DNA from: RGIG3102 sp964525015
GTDB taxonomy: Bacteria; Bacillota; Clostridia; Oscillospirales; Ruminococcaceae
DNA length: 51,877 bases
Assembly: GCA_964525015.1 (NCBI GenBank)
Contig: CAZGFY010000014.1
Span: 1 to 51,877 of the forward strand
Direction of reading: 5' to 3'
This document shows, in pieces, positions 1 to 8,882 of the stretch. The translations under genes and the position numbers were made by a program. The notes under the pieces are model-generated. The model made no database searches. It saw only the letters and a program-made list of their open reading frames with translations, and was not told where the DNA came from. How positions within the stretch are numbered: position 1 is the stretch's first letter; every line of letters starts with the position of its first letter.

Positions 1-49
1 TTAAAAATAGCTTTACAAAACTGTTCTTAACTAACAAGTCTATTCATTG

Positions 50-126
50 TGGTGGGCCTTCACAGACTCGAACTGTGGACCGCCCGGTTATGAGCCGGGT
101 GCTCTAACCAACTGAGCTAAAGGCCC
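50..126 (-). tRNA. tRNA with CAU anticodon, probably tRNA-Ile2 (lysidine-modified)
   Basis: Read on the minus strand this is a complete 77-nt cloverleaf. The 7-bp acceptor stem (GGGCCTT/AAGGCCC) is followed by discriminator A and an encoded CCA at 50-52. The D arm has the usual AGCTCAGTTGGTTAGAGC form and the T arm carries GTTCGAGTC. The anticodon loop is CTCATAA, so the anticodon is CAU. The body resembles Bacillus tRNA-Ile2 (GGnCCTTTAGCTCAG start) more than elongator or initiator tRNA-Met. I therefore favour the AUA-reading isoleucine tRNA that TilS modifies. Anticodon alone cannot exclude tRNA-Met. Confidence 0.93.
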
Positions 127-193
127 TTAACTCAATGTGCTTAGATATTATACAATATATACACCCTAATGTCAATATATTTTTTGTCTTTTT

Positions 194-1087
194 TTAAATT
201 TCTTCTAGCTTTATTTCTAGTACTTCACTTTTTAATGGTATGCTATCTGATGCCCCTTTTATTGACACTGCTATTGCTGAGGCTTTTGCTGCTATTTTAA
301 GTATTTCTTCCGGCTTCTTATTTTCAATTAATCCATTTAAAAAGTAGCCTGTAAAGGTGTCGCCTGCGGCTGTTGTATCAACTGCATTTACTTTAAATAT
401 ATTTTGCTTGTATATTTTTTCTCCATCAAAATATATTGAGCCATCTTTACCAAGCGTTATCACCATTTTTGAATTTGGATATTTTTCTTTTAAAATTTCA
501 ATCGTTTTATACGGGTCGCTGCTTCCACTTATCGCCTGGGCTTCAATTTCATTCATTATAAAATACGACACCTTTGATAAATCGCATTTTAATAGTTTTT
601 CTTCCATAGGGCTTGGATTTAAAACTATTGTAAGGCCTTTTTCATATCCTTTATTTATAATATAATCCATTGATGAAATTTCGTTTTGAAGTAGCAATAT
701 ATCCCCTTTTTCAAAGTTTTCTAGTATATTATCAACATCATCTTTAGTTATTTCGCTATTTGCCCCGCTATATAGAATAATATTATTTTGCCCTGAATTT
801 TCAACTTGGATAATAGCGTGTCCGGAAAGAGAATTCGTTTTAATAACATAGCTGGTGTTTACGCCAAACTCTTTTAATCTTTCAATTAATATATCTCCAT
901 CTGTTCCAATTTTGCCAGCGTGATAAACTTCACTACCTGCTTTTTTAGCTGCTATTGATTGATTTAATCCTTTTCCACCGCAGAATGTTTCAAGCTTTAG
1001 GCAGGCTTTTGTTTCGCCTGGCTTTATAAAAGAATCCATTGAATAAACCTTATCTATATTTAATGAACCTATATTTAAAATTTTCAT
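194..1087 (-). CDS. PfkB-family carbohydrate kinase, ribokinase-like
   Basis: Soluble 297-residue sugar kinase of the PfkB/ribokinase family, about the usual length for RbsK (roughly 300). The N-terminus has the family pattern GSLNIDKVY, and GGKGLNQSIAAKKAG near residue 38 is signature 1. AVDTTAAGDTFTGYFLNG near residue 240 is signature 2, with the catalytic Asp of the AAGDTF anion-hole motif. The expected reaction is ATP-dependent phosphorylation of ribose or a related sugar or nucleoside. The true substrate cannot be read from sequence, and no rbs transporter or rbsD lies nearby, so the assignment to ribose is inference. The start is supported by AAAGGAG five bases upstream of ATG. It lies about 55 bp downstream of the next minus-strand gene, so co-transcription is possible. 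Confidence 0.85.
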   Translation of the reverse strand: MKILNIGSLNIDKVYSMDSFIKPGETKACLKLETFCGGKGLNQSIAAKKAGSEVYHAGKIGTDGDILIERLKEFGVNTSYVIKTNSLSGHAIIQVENSGQNNIILYSGANSEITKDDVDNILENFEKGDILLLQNEISSMDYIINKGYEKGLTIVLNPSPMEEKLLKCDLSKVSYFIMNEIEAQAISGSSDPYKTIEILKEKYPNSKMVITLGKDGSIYFDGEKIYKQNIFKVNAVDTTAAGDTFTGYFLNGLIENKKPEEILKIAAKASAIAVSIKGASDSIPLKSEVLEIKLEEI

Positions 1088-1141
1088 CTATTACTCCTTT
1101 AAATTAGCAGCTGTAATATACACAGCTGCTAATTTTATTAA

Positions 1142-2875
1142 TTACTCTTCATTCTCTGCATCAACTATTGGATTTTCTAGTTCACCTTCTGAAGCTGAAT
1201 TTTCAATTTCTTTTTGAGTAGTCACACTTGTTGCTGATAAATTTTCAAATTCATTCACTTGAACGATAACTGCATCTTCTTGATACTGTGTATATTTAAT
1301 CACAACTTCATCGCCTTCTTTAGTTAGTGCTAGCCACGGGCTTAGTATAGCTGGGGCATCGAAAATCAAATTCGGATTTTCAACTATTGTGAAACGGTAG
1401 ATTAAATCATCTCCTGCATATTCGCTTGAGATTCTATTAATTGTAGCTGTTTTAGTTTCTTGAGTGGATTCGTCTATTTCAATTGAAGTGTCAACGCCAC
1501 TATTATTTAATCCGTCAATATAGTTTTCTCTTGCGGCTGAAGATGTTTCGCCAACACCAACAACTAAATAATCTCTAACTGAAACATAGGCATACTGCTT
1601 AATTAATCCCTCTTGATCTTTTAGGGTCATAAAGTATGTTGGCACGCCATCAACATTTAAAATAAGTGGTAGTGATGCGTGGTATCCAAACTGCTGAACC
1701 TTACCTTCGGCTGAGTCCATAGCTGCATACTCTGTTGCGCCTGCCATTTGATACATAACTGGGTCTTTAGTAACCATATCAACCATAACAAAGCCAATCG
1801 CAGATTCATCCGCACCAACTGAAGTTATACCTGTGAATAGGTAACATCTACCCTCATTATAAACAACTAAACTACCTTGACTAGTTTTGTATTTATCTTT
1901 ATCTGAGAAGTTAAAAATACCGTGAACATATTCGCCTTTATTGTTAATTTGATTTAAAATAAAGCTTTGTGGCTGAACTCTATCAACCCATTCAGGAATA
2001 CTTTGCATATCATAAGTTTCGCTCTCACCTGTTTGTGCATCAATAACAATAACACCAGTTGCCTCAGGAAGTGCAAATCCTTTTAGGTTTTTATAGGTGG
2101 TGATAACCCAGTGTGGGTTCATTTCATCATCAAGCTCAAAGCTATAATCAGTTGTCCCAGTAAAAAGTGCTGCTGTAAACCTTGTGTGGAAATATAGATT
2201 ATCAAACAGATATGCATTTGGCTGATATTTAATATTATACCCTTCAATATACTCAACATCATTTGCATTTGTTGCTGATACAACTATATACCCTGGCGTG
2301 CCTTCCATATTATTCACCCACTGAAAAAGCCCTGAGTGATAAAGCGGAACAACCCAAACTAATTCTTCATTTACGGTTTGAATAATTGGCTCCCCTAAAA
2401 CAACCTGACTACCTAAAGACGCTCTTTCACCTAGCTTTTTATCAGCTAGAATTGCTGCTAAATCAGCATCAACAATTGGAACTTGATTAGTGTCTACAAT
2501 TTGGATTTCACTTGAGAAATCCCCTGTTCGATAATCTGGCATTTGATCGCGATAGCTAGACACATTAAATATAACGCTAGATAAAATGCTAACACCAAAA
2601 TACAATCCCCAAACACCTACAACGATAAACACTGGAAGTTTTGGAAGTGGCTTTTGCTTTTTAAAGTCAACATTAAGCATTCCTTCTGCCGTTCTTTCCA
2701 TTATTAATTTCCCAACATTGGTTAGCACCCATATCCCAACATAAACTGTTATCATAAAGCAATAGAAAAACGCTGTTGCTGGATAGAGTGGGTTTAAATT
2801 TAAGCTATTCACTAAAATATTAAACACAAAAAATGCCGTTGCTGCAAGATACAGCAGTAAACTCGGTTTTTTCAT
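1142..2875 (-). CDS. Membrane-anchored protein of unknown function with large external domain
   Basis: 577-residue protein that I do not recognise with confidence. The N-terminus has three hydrophobic segments (about residues 5-24, 30-52 and 81-101). A long, mostly soluble region of about 440 residues follows, probably outside the membrane. It contains a PepSY-like stretch near VIVIDAQTGESETYD, a guess from pattern only. The C-terminus is acidic and rich in Glu, Asn and Ser. ATG at 2875 is preferred over the upstream ATG at 2911 because GGAAAGGA lies 8-10 bases before it and the first hydrophobic helix follows immediately. No cell-wall anchor motif or lipobox is visible. It stands alone between fbp and the sugar kinase, with nothing in the context to reveal its job. 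Confidence 0.75.
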   Translation of the reverse strand: MKKPSLLLYLAATAFFVFNILVNSLNLNPLYPATAFFYCFMITVYVGIWVLTNVGKLIMERTAEGMLNVDFKKQKPLPKLPVFIVVGVWGLYFGVSILSSVIFNVSSYRDQMPDYRTGDFSSEIQIVDTNQVPIVDADLAAILADKKLGERASLGSQVVLGEPIIQTVNEELVWVVPLYHSGLFQWVNNMEGTPGYIVVSATNANDVEYIEGYNIKYQPNAYLFDNLYFHTRFTAALFTGTTDYSFELDDEMNPHWVITTYKNLKGFALPEATGVIVIDAQTGESETYDMQSIPEWVDRVQPQSFILNQINNKGEYVHGIFNFSDKDKYKTSQGSLVVYNEGRCYLFTGITSVGADESAIGFVMVDMVTKDPVMYQMAGATEYAAMDSAEGKVQQFGYHASLPLILNVDGVPTYFMTLKDQEGLIKQYAYVSVRDYLVVGVGETSSAARENYIDGLNNSGVDTSIEIDESTQETKTATINRISSEYAGDDLIYRFTIVENPNLIFDAPAILSPWLALTKEGDEVVIKYTQYQEDAVIVQVNEFENLSATSVTTQKEIENSASEGELENPIVDAENEE

Positions 2876-2967
2876 ATAAATTTCCTTTCCTTTTAATTTA
2901 TGAATTATCATAAATTAAGCGATTATCTTTTTAAATAATCAATTTTTATTAAGTAAAATTTTGCCCT

Positions 2968-4920
2968 TTATTGTATTATACCTAATTTATACGCATGTAT
3001 CAACATTTTTAAATCATTTATTTCATTTTTTATTTCCTTGCCCTCATCAGTTTCTTCAACAAGCATACGATTTTTCATAGTTTCAAACACATTTACACTG
3101 CTTTCGATATCGCTATTTTCTAAAACTGCCTTTTCTAAACTTTCAAAAGGTTGATGCTCTCTTAAAGACAGTCCTCTTGAAGAAAACACCATTGTATATC
3201 CTGCAATACCTGTTCGATGGTGATAAGCTCTACAAAATCCACCATCAATAACTATTATTTTCCCTTTTGCTTTTATTGGATTCTCGCCCCTATTAAGCCT
3301 TACTGGGGTGTGCCCATTTATTATTCTCGAATTTTCTCCATGTAAATCAAATTCTTGCAATATTCTTTCGGCAAGTTTACTATCTTCTTGATAATCGTAA
3401 TAATAATCATTACCCTCAATTTTAACTTCTTTTTCTGATACTAAAGAATTTTCAAATGTTGTCATTTTACTTCTGCCAAACATCGGAGAATTTTTCCCAC
3501 ACCATAAATACCATAAAATTTCCCCACATTTTCTTTTTAAAGCCATATCTTTATTTTCAAAATAAGCTTTTCTTGCTATTTCATCGATATGGTCCATTAA
3601 TTCTTTGCCTGAATACTCTCCAAATCCATAGCTGATTTTTCGCATTTCACCATCTTCAGTTAGTGGGATAATTCCGTGATACATTAAAATGCCATTTTCT
3701 TTTTTATACGCCGAACCATTAGAATATAAAAATTTCATATGCTGATGAAACTTATATGAGTTTTTAAAGCTTTCACATAATTTATCAACTACTTTTTCTT
3801 CTTCAATAGTTAATTTCTGCGGATTATTTTTATCAACTGTTGGAAAATAATCATCTCTTAATGCATAGTCTTTTCCATTGATTTTAACTGTATTTTTATC
3901 AAAATCAACAAAGGTTATCATTTTTCTTTGCTCCATTTCAAATTCAGGATTTCTATCTATAACATCGCACTCAAGCTTATACATAATAATCGAAATCGCT
4001 TTATTAACCTTTTGTATTAATTCATTTTCTTCTTCATCATCAATAGATAAATTTCTTGGTTTAAATGCCTTTGGGGTATCTCGGTATGTTTTTTGAGCAA
4101 ACTGAACTAAGGGTCTTAAATTTATGCCATATCCCTCTTCTAAACATTCTAAAGTGTTATACCCTGCACAAATCCTTAAAACGCTAACAACTCCAATTGG
4201 TGTACCTGCACCTGCACTCATCCACATTGCATCGTGATTTCCCCATTGTATATCGCAGGAATGATGCTTCATTAGTTTATCCAAAACAATATCAGGCCTT
4301 TCGCCCCTATCAAAAATATCTCCAACTATATGTAGTTTATGAACAGCCAATTTTTTTATAACTTCACTAATAGCTATTATAAAATCATCGGCTGTATTAT
4401 TTTCAATAATTGCACTAACGAACTGATTATAATACTCTTCTTTATTATGATCCTCAAAATGGGCATGCAATAATTCATCAACTATATGTTCAAATCCCTC
4501 TGGAATAGCTTTTCTAACATTCACCCTTGTGTTTTTACTAGAAACATGACGACAAACATCTATTAGACGATAAATAGTCAGACGATACCAAGCATTCATT
4601 CTCTTTTCAGTTTGTTTAATTTCAGCAAGTTTTAAAGCTGGGTAGTATATTAAACTAGCTAAAATTTCTCTTTGTTTTTCTGTTGTACTACTTGAAATTG
4701 AAGCGTTTATTTTTTCTTTTATAACCCCCGAAGCATTATTTAAAATATGATTAAACGCCTCGTGTTCGCCGTGTATATCAGACATATACATCTCTGTTCC
4801 CTTAGGAAGCTTTAGCATTGCCTCAAGACTGATTATCTTCGCTGTTGCTGATTGGATATTGGGATATTCTTTAGATAATAAATTAAGATATTTTCTGCTT
4901 TCTAAAACCTTGTCTGTCAT
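2968..4920 (-). CDS. fbp: Fructose-1,6-bisphosphatase, class III
   Basis: 650 residues, matching the length of the Firmicute class III FBPase (about 640-670) and unlike classes I and II. It hydrolyses fructose 1,6-bisphosphate to fructose 6-phosphate in gluconeogenesis and uses a calcineurin-type metallophosphoesterase centre. Metal-binding motifs appear in order: SDIHGE near residue 47, GDIFDRG near 200, GNHD near 227, and NGHTPV in the C-terminal third. The start has GGAGG a few bases upstream (plus strand cattatttcctcc). A candidate promoter upstream reads TTGCTA then TATATT. It is monocistronic by spacing, with about 90 bp before the next gene. Confidence 0.95.
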   Translation of the reverse strand: MTDKVLESRKYLNLLSKEYPNIQSATAKIISLEAMLKLPKGTEMYMSDIHGEHEAFNHILNNASGVIKEKINASISSSTTEKQREILASLIYYPALKLAEIKQTEKRMNAWYRLTIYRLIDVCRHVSSKNTRVNVRKAIPEGFEHIVDELLHAHFEDHNKEEYYNQFVSAIIENNTADDFIIAISEVIKKLAVHKLHIVGDIFDRGERPDIVLDKLMKHHSCDIQWGNHDAMWMSAGAGTPIGVVSVLRICAGYNTLECLEEGYGINLRPLVQFAQKTYRDTPKAFKPRNLSIDDEEENELIQKVNKAISIIMYKLECDVIDRNPEFEMEQRKMITFVDFDKNTVKINGKDYALRDDYFPTVDKNNPQKLTIEEEKVVDKLCESFKNSYKFHQHMKFLYSNGSAYKKENGILMYHGIIPLTEDGEMRKISYGFGEYSGKELMDHIDEIARKAYFENKDMALKRKCGEILWYLWCGKNSPMFGRSKMTTFENSLVSEKEVKIEGNDYYYDYQEDSKLAERILQEFDLHGENSRIINGHTPVRLNRGENPIKAKGKIIVIDGGFCRAYHHRTGIAGYTMVFSSRGLSLREHQPFESLEKAVLENSDIESSVNVFETMKNRMLVEETDEGKEIKNEINDLKMLIHAYKLGIIQ

Positions 4921-5169
4921 TATTTCCTCCGTTAAATTTTAAATTTTTACTAGGATGTTTTATATATATAATATATCATAATATATATATTTTAGCAACT
5001 AAAATCCATCACTTGAATTAATAACACATTTTTTGTATTAATATTTTATTCATATATCTTTAATTTACTGTTCAAATTCAGGCAGGTATATATGGTTTTT
5101 CACACATATTTTCACCATTCTTACAAATCTAAAACAATTCTTATACACAAACTAAGGTTATAATATAAA

Positions 5170-5258
5170 CATAACAAAACAGAGCGATACTAAAAAGTAT
5201 TTTTCATACATTAAATTTTATTTCTCCTGAAAAAACAAGGCTACTCGCCTTGTTTTTT
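5170..5258 (+). ncRNA. Possible small RNA ending in a strong terminator
   Basis: A weak candidate. A -10-like TATAAT lies at 5159-5164 on the plus strand. It is followed by about 90 bases with no ATG, a small hairpin (ATACT AAAA AGTAT) and then the strong hairpin at 5230-5258 with a T tract. No plus-strand protein gene precedes this terminator, so it needs some other transcript to act on. The -35 region is poor and no known RNA family is recognised. Confidence 0.25.
5230..5258. terminator. Intrinsic terminator, AACAAGGC stem
   Basis: Perfect 12-bp stem AAAAAACAAGGC / GCCTTGTTTTTT with a TACTC loop and T runs readable on both strands. It lies in the gene-free stretch between phoR and fbp. Confidence 0.75.
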
Positions 5259-5302
5259 CGTTTGTATAAAAATAGAGCTTAAAGCAGATACTAATAAAGA
5301 AC

Positions 5303-5335
5303 AAATGCCGATTTTCTTTTGCAAATCGGCATTTT
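5303..5335. terminator. Hairpin, AAATGCCGATTT stem
   Basis: 12-bp stem AAATGCCGATTT / AAATCGGCATTT around an 8-base loop, flanked by T/A runs on both strands, so it could stop transcription in either direction. A near relative (ACCGATTTT / AAAATCGGT) occurs at 41527-41558. Confidence 0.6.
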
Positions 5336-5382
5336 AGCATACAAAGTAAATATGTGATACTTACTTATTGATTTTAATCGGC

Positions 5383-5560
5383 TAGCGAACTGGTGCTTTT
5401 TTTAAAAAAGCAAAGCTGAGAATTCGCAAAGCGAAGGTTTCGAAGCTTAAGTGAGCAGATATCTTAGCAACGCCTTTTCCCATTTCTTCGTAGAAGAAAT
5501 TCGGCGATACGTGAAAAGAGCAGTGGTTTTGCTTTACTTTTGGCAGCAAAAGTAAAATAA
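5383..5560. repeat. Gene-free block with nested hairpins, possible dispersed intergenic repeat
   Basis: This stretch is less AT-rich than its surroundings and packed with short inverted repeats. One has stem ATTTCTTC / GAAGAAAT with a 3-base loop near 5490. Another has stem TTTACTTTTG (5533-5542) / CAAAAGTAAA (5547-5556) with a GCAG loop. A minus-strand frame stays open for about 50 codons, but it lacks a convincing start or ribosome site and its translation looks non-protein-like. I read the block as a dispersed intergenic element. No second full copy is seen in this window, so the repeat nature is inference. Confidence 0.35.
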
Positions 5561-5590
5561 ACTTTCAAAAAGCGAAGATTTTTAAACAAT

Positions 5591-5628
5591 CAAGGAATGG
5601 CTTTCGCCATTCCTTGCAGTTTTTTTTA
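5591..5628 (+). terminator. Hairpin with GGAATGGC stem and T8 tail
   Basis: Stem CAAGGAATGGC (5591-5601) / GCCATTCCTTG (5606-5616) with loop TTTC. A run of eight T follows only on the plus strand. It lies just past the 3' end of phoR (minus strand) and would also form a hairpin there, but without a good U tract. The same stem recurs at 41379-41402. Confidence 0.6.
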
Positions 5629-5678
5629 GTTTAATTAAAATTTCTTTACGAATATCCACCATATTAAAGCTCTATTTT

Positions 5679-7346
5679 TTATACATCGTTTAATGGAAAA
5701 TTAATATAAAAAGTTGTTCCTATATCTTCTTTTGATTTAACATCGATATTGCCCGAGTGCTGTTCCACTATGTGTTTTACTATTGATAAGCCAAGACCAG
5801 TTGATGAAATTTTTTTATTTCTTGAAGAATCTGCAACATAAAATCTTTCAAAAACCTTATTTAAATCTTTTGGCTTTATTCCCACTCCTGTATCTTCAAT
5901 TTTTATTTGCAGAATGTCTGATTTTTTTATTTCGATTTTAATTTGTCCGTTTTCTTTATTGTATTTAATAGCATTGCTAACTAAATTTCTTGCAAAATCA
6001 TACATTTGATTTTCATCTGCCATTAAAAACACGTCTTTCGCTTTAAAGCTCACTGTTATATTTTTTGCCCTTATAGCACCACTCGCCTCTTCCACAACAT
6101 CTTTAAAAACTTTATAAATATTAACCTTTATTTTATTTATCGCTTCACCTTCTTCAATTGCTGAAAGATTTATAACGCTATCAATAAGCTCTAAGAGTTT
6201 TTGAGCATTTGATTCAACTATTTTTGCAAAAGGCACTATATCCTCTTCTTTTGCAATTCCTTCTCCTATTAGCTGAGCATATCCTAAAATACTAGTTAGT
6301 GGTGTTTTTAATTCATGAGTTACATTATCTGAAAACTTCTTCCTTGCATTTTGGTCTTCGATTTGTGGAGTTATATCTAAAATAATTAAAATTGCCCCAT
6401 TGATTGTGTTATCTTTTATGCTTGGCCCAATTGTATATTGATAATATTTTTTATTATACTCAACTATATCACTCTGCTTTTCTCCCTCTAACGCTTTCCA
6501 CATAGCTTTTTGAAGCTTTGGCAAACGGATTTGAGAAGAAAATGGCGAACCTATATTTTGTATATTAAAAATTTCTTCACTTTCTTTATTAACCTGCTGA
6601 ATAGTTCCCTCTTTATTACAAACCACAATCCCTTCTGTAATATTCAAAAACACATTTTGCAGTTTATCTTTCTCTATTTGAATATTTAAAATTTGCTCAT
6701 TAATTATTTTATTTTGGCTATTAATTTTTAAAATAAACGAGGATAATTCATCATATATCTCTCCCTCACCTTTTTCAACATCATAGCTTTCAATTACTTT
6801 TACTATCCTTTTAGTGGTTCTATTTGCAAAGATATAACAAAACACTAATACTAATAGTGTTAAAATTATAAATATAGGGATATTATCAAAGATTACATTT
6901 GATAATACATCATTTGAATAAACGCCTATTCTTATAACTCCAATATCATCAACAAGCATTGCTGTATAATAAATTGTTTTATTTGCTGTATCTGAATATC
7001 TTTCAGCCTGACCAAACCCTAGATTTACAGCATCAATAACCTCTTGTCTTTGAGAATGATTATCCATTTCCAAATAATTAAAATCCGAGTCGTATAGAAC
7101 ATCTCCGCTTTCTTCTATTAAAGTTATTCTTGCATTTAATCCATAATGTAAATCATCTAAAACATCAATTGTTTGGCTAACTGATTTATCTTTAATTATC
7201 TCAACTAATAAATCAGCTTGGGATTTTGATTGATTAATCATTGTTTCCTCGAATAATCTATAAAATATCCCTGAGCTCATTATAATGCTTATAATAGCCG
7301 CTGCTATTGCAATTATAACACTATTTCTCATTATCTTTTTTTTCAA
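5679..7346 (-). CDS. phoR: PhoR-type sensor histidine kinase
   Basis: 555-residue membrane kinase, the presumed partner of the PhoP-like regulator just upstream. It autophosphorylates on histidine and passes phosphate to the regulator under phosphate limitation. TM1 spans about residues 10-30 and TM2 about 155-175, enclosing an external sensor domain. A PAS domain follows (about 225-330). Then come the HisKA box VTHELKTPL with His344, the N box NLVSNAIKYN near 454, and G boxes DTGVG at 485 and GLGLS at 518. The start appears to be TTG, 11 bases after AAAGGAG. The ATG five codons later is the alternative. It is separated from phoP by 185 bp containing a terminator. Assignment to phosphate rests on the pst/phoU context. 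Confidence 0.88.
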   Translation of the reverse strand: MKKKIMRNSVIIAIAAAIISIIMSSGIFYRLFEETMINQSKSQADLLVEIIKDKSVSQTIDVLDDLHYGLNARITLIEESGDVLYDSDFNYLEMDNHSQRQEVIDAVNLGFGQAERYSDTANKTIYYTAMLVDDIGVIRIGVYSNDVLSNVIFDNIPIFIILTLLVLVFCYIFANRTTKRIVKVIESYDVEKGEGEIYDELSSFILKINSQNKIINEQILNIQIEKDKLQNVFLNITEGIVVCNKEGTIQQVNKESEEIFNIQNIGSPFSSQIRLPKLQKAMWKALEGEKQSDIVEYNKKYYQYTIGPSIKDNTINGAILIILDITPQIEDQNARKKFSDNVTHELKTPLTSILGYAQLIGEGIAKEEDIVPFAKIVESNAQKLLELIDSVINLSAIEEGEAINKIKVNIYKVFKDVVEEASGAIRAKNITVSFKAKDVFLMADENQMYDFARNLVSNAIKYNKENGQIKIEIKKSDILQIKIEDTGVGIKPKDLNKVFERFYVADSSRNKKISSTGLGLSIVKHIVEQHSGNIDVKSKEDIGTTFYINFPLNDV

Positions 7347-7475
7347 TTTAGCTATTTCTCCTTTCTATTTCTTATAAATAATTTTCTTTATTATCGTTTT
7401 CGGTGTTTAACTTTTCAAACTGCGTGATACCCATTATGCACGCAAGGAAAACTTTGATAACATCTTCATTATATA

Positions 7476-7526
7476 AAAAGCCTTACTATTAATCTAAATA
7501 CAGATTAATTAGCAAGGCATTTTTTA
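7476..7526 (-). terminator. Terminator between phoP and phoR
   Basis: Long imperfect stem, GCCTTGCTAATTAATCT / AGATTAATAGTAAGGC when read on the minus strand, followed by TTTTT. It begins six bases after the phoP stop codon and lies ahead of phoR, so phoR needs read-through or its own promoter. Confidence 0.75.
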
Positions 7527-7531
7527 ATAGC

Positions 7532-8200
7532 TTATTCCACTTTATATCCAACTCCACGAACTGTTTTTATTAAATCTCCAGCAGAGTTTAATTTTTGCCT
7601 TAGAGTTTTTATATGCATATCAATTGTTCTGCTTTCACCAACATAGCTATCGCCCCAAACTTTATCCATTAATTGCTTTCTTGTAAAAACTTGACCGATA
7701 TTACCCATAAATAAATATAACATATTATATTCTTTTAAAGTTAAGTCTATTGGCTGATCTTCAACTAAAACTTTGCGTTTATCATGCTGAATTTCTATCA
7801 TTTTAAATTTTAGCACCTCGCTTTGCGTTTCTAAATTTATTCTTCGCAAAACAGCCCTAATTCTTGATAATAGCTCCATAATGCCAAAAGGCTTTGACAT
7901 ATAATCATCTGCACCTAAATCTAAAGCTTTCACCTTGTCAATTTCGGCAGTTTTTGCCGTTAGCATAATAACTGGGATATTTTTAGTTAGATTATTTTTC
8001 CTAATATGTTCTAAAAGCTGTATTCCATCTATATTAGGTAGCATAACATCTAAAACAACCATATCAGGGATTTCATTTGCAATGGCTGATAAAAAATCTT
8101 CGCTTTTAGTAAAGCCAACACTTTCATATCCATTAGAAGATAAAGCATAAGTAACTAGCTTATTTATATTCTCATCGTCCTCAACACACCAAATTTTCAT
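7532..8200 (-). CDS. phoP: PhoP/PhoB-type response regulator (OmpR family)
   Basis: 222-residue DNA-binding response regulator, typical OmpR-family length. The receiver domain (residues 1-120) has the acidic pair ED/D at 7-9, phosphoacceptor Asp51 in VVLDVMLP, and Lys in ADDYMSKPF. The C-terminal winged helix (about 130-222) includes the motif TIDMHIKTLRQKL and ends RTVRGVGYKVE-like (here KTVRGVGYKVE). GGAAACC-type ribosome site lies 9-12 bases before ATG. It sits directly after phoU and before phoR, so it most likely controls the pst genes. Pho-box-like repeats occur upstream of pstS. Confidence 0.9.
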   Translation of the reverse strand: MKIWCVEDDENINKLVTYALSSNGYESVGFTKSEDFLSAIANEIPDMVVLDVMLPNIDGIQLLEHIRKNNLTKNIPVIMLTAKTAEIDKVKALDLGADDYMSKPFGIMELLSRIRAVLRRINLETQSEVLKFKMIEIQHDKRKVLVEDQPIDLTLKEYNMLYLFMGNIGQVFTRKQLMDKVWGDSYVGESRTIDMHIKTLRQKLNSAGDLIKTVRGVGYKVE

Positions 8201-8228
8201 TTTGATATCGGTTTCCTTTCAGATAAAT

Positions 8229-8882
8229 TTAATAAGATGTATGCTCTCCAGTTATCGAGTAGATAACCCATTCTGCAATATTAGTTGCATGATCACCTAT
8301 TCTTTCAAAGTATTTTGCAATACTTAATAAATCAATAGCAGCCTCTGCACCATTACCACCTTTTTTTATCATTTCAACTAAATCTTCTTTAGTTTGTTTA
8401 TATAAAGCATCAATAGTATCATCATAAGCGATAACTTCTTTTGCCGTTTCAAGATCTGTATTAACAAAGGCATCAACAACTCTTTTAACCATATGAATTG
8501 CAGCTTTTGACATTTCTTGCATATCGCTATTTGCACTTATTTGAATTTCATTTGGAGAAGCAATAAAGATTTCTGAGATATCTCTTGCCTGATCGCCTAT
8601 TCTTTCCATATCAGTAATCATTTTAAGTGCTGCTGATACTTGGCGTAAATCTTTTGCCACTGGTTGTTGCTGTAATAAAAGTTTTAAACATAAACTCTCA
8701 ACTTTTTTTTCTCTAACATCGATTTCTTTTTCATAGGCAATAGCAATTTTTGCTTGCTCAACATCATTTTCAACTAAGGCTGAGGTTGCCGCTGTTATTG
8801 CACTTTCAAGTAGGGTTGCCATTTCAACTAATTGAGTGTTTAAAACAACTAGTTGTTTATCAAACATATTTCTAACGCTCAT
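8229..8882 (-). CDS. phoU: Phosphate signalling protein PhoU
   Basis: 217 residues, the normal PhoU length. The protein is two tandem three-helix bundles, each carrying the metal-binding E/D-x-x-x-D signature: ITDMERIGDQARDI near residue 88 and SIAKYFERIGDHATNI near 190. PhoU is a peripheral protein that couples the Pst transporter to the PhoR kinase and restrains signalling when phosphate is plentiful. The ATG overlaps the pstB stop codon (TAATG), so the two genes are translationally coupled. Confidence 0.95.
   Translation of the reverse strand: MSVRNMFDKQLVVLNTQLVEMATLLESAITAATSALVENDVEQAKIAIAYEKEIDVREKKVESLCLKLLLQQQPVAKDLRQVSAALKMITDMERIGDQARDISEIFIASPNEIQISANSDMQEMSKAAIHMVKRVVDAFVNTDLETAKEVIAYDDTIDALYKQTKEDLVEMIKKGGNGAEAAIDLLSIAKYFERIGDHATNIAEWVIYSITGEHTSY

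Noticed and set aside
5400..5560. Minus-strand frame of about 50 codons in the gene-free block
   Set aside because: No start with ribosome site, built across hairpins, non-protein-like. Treated as an intergenic element.
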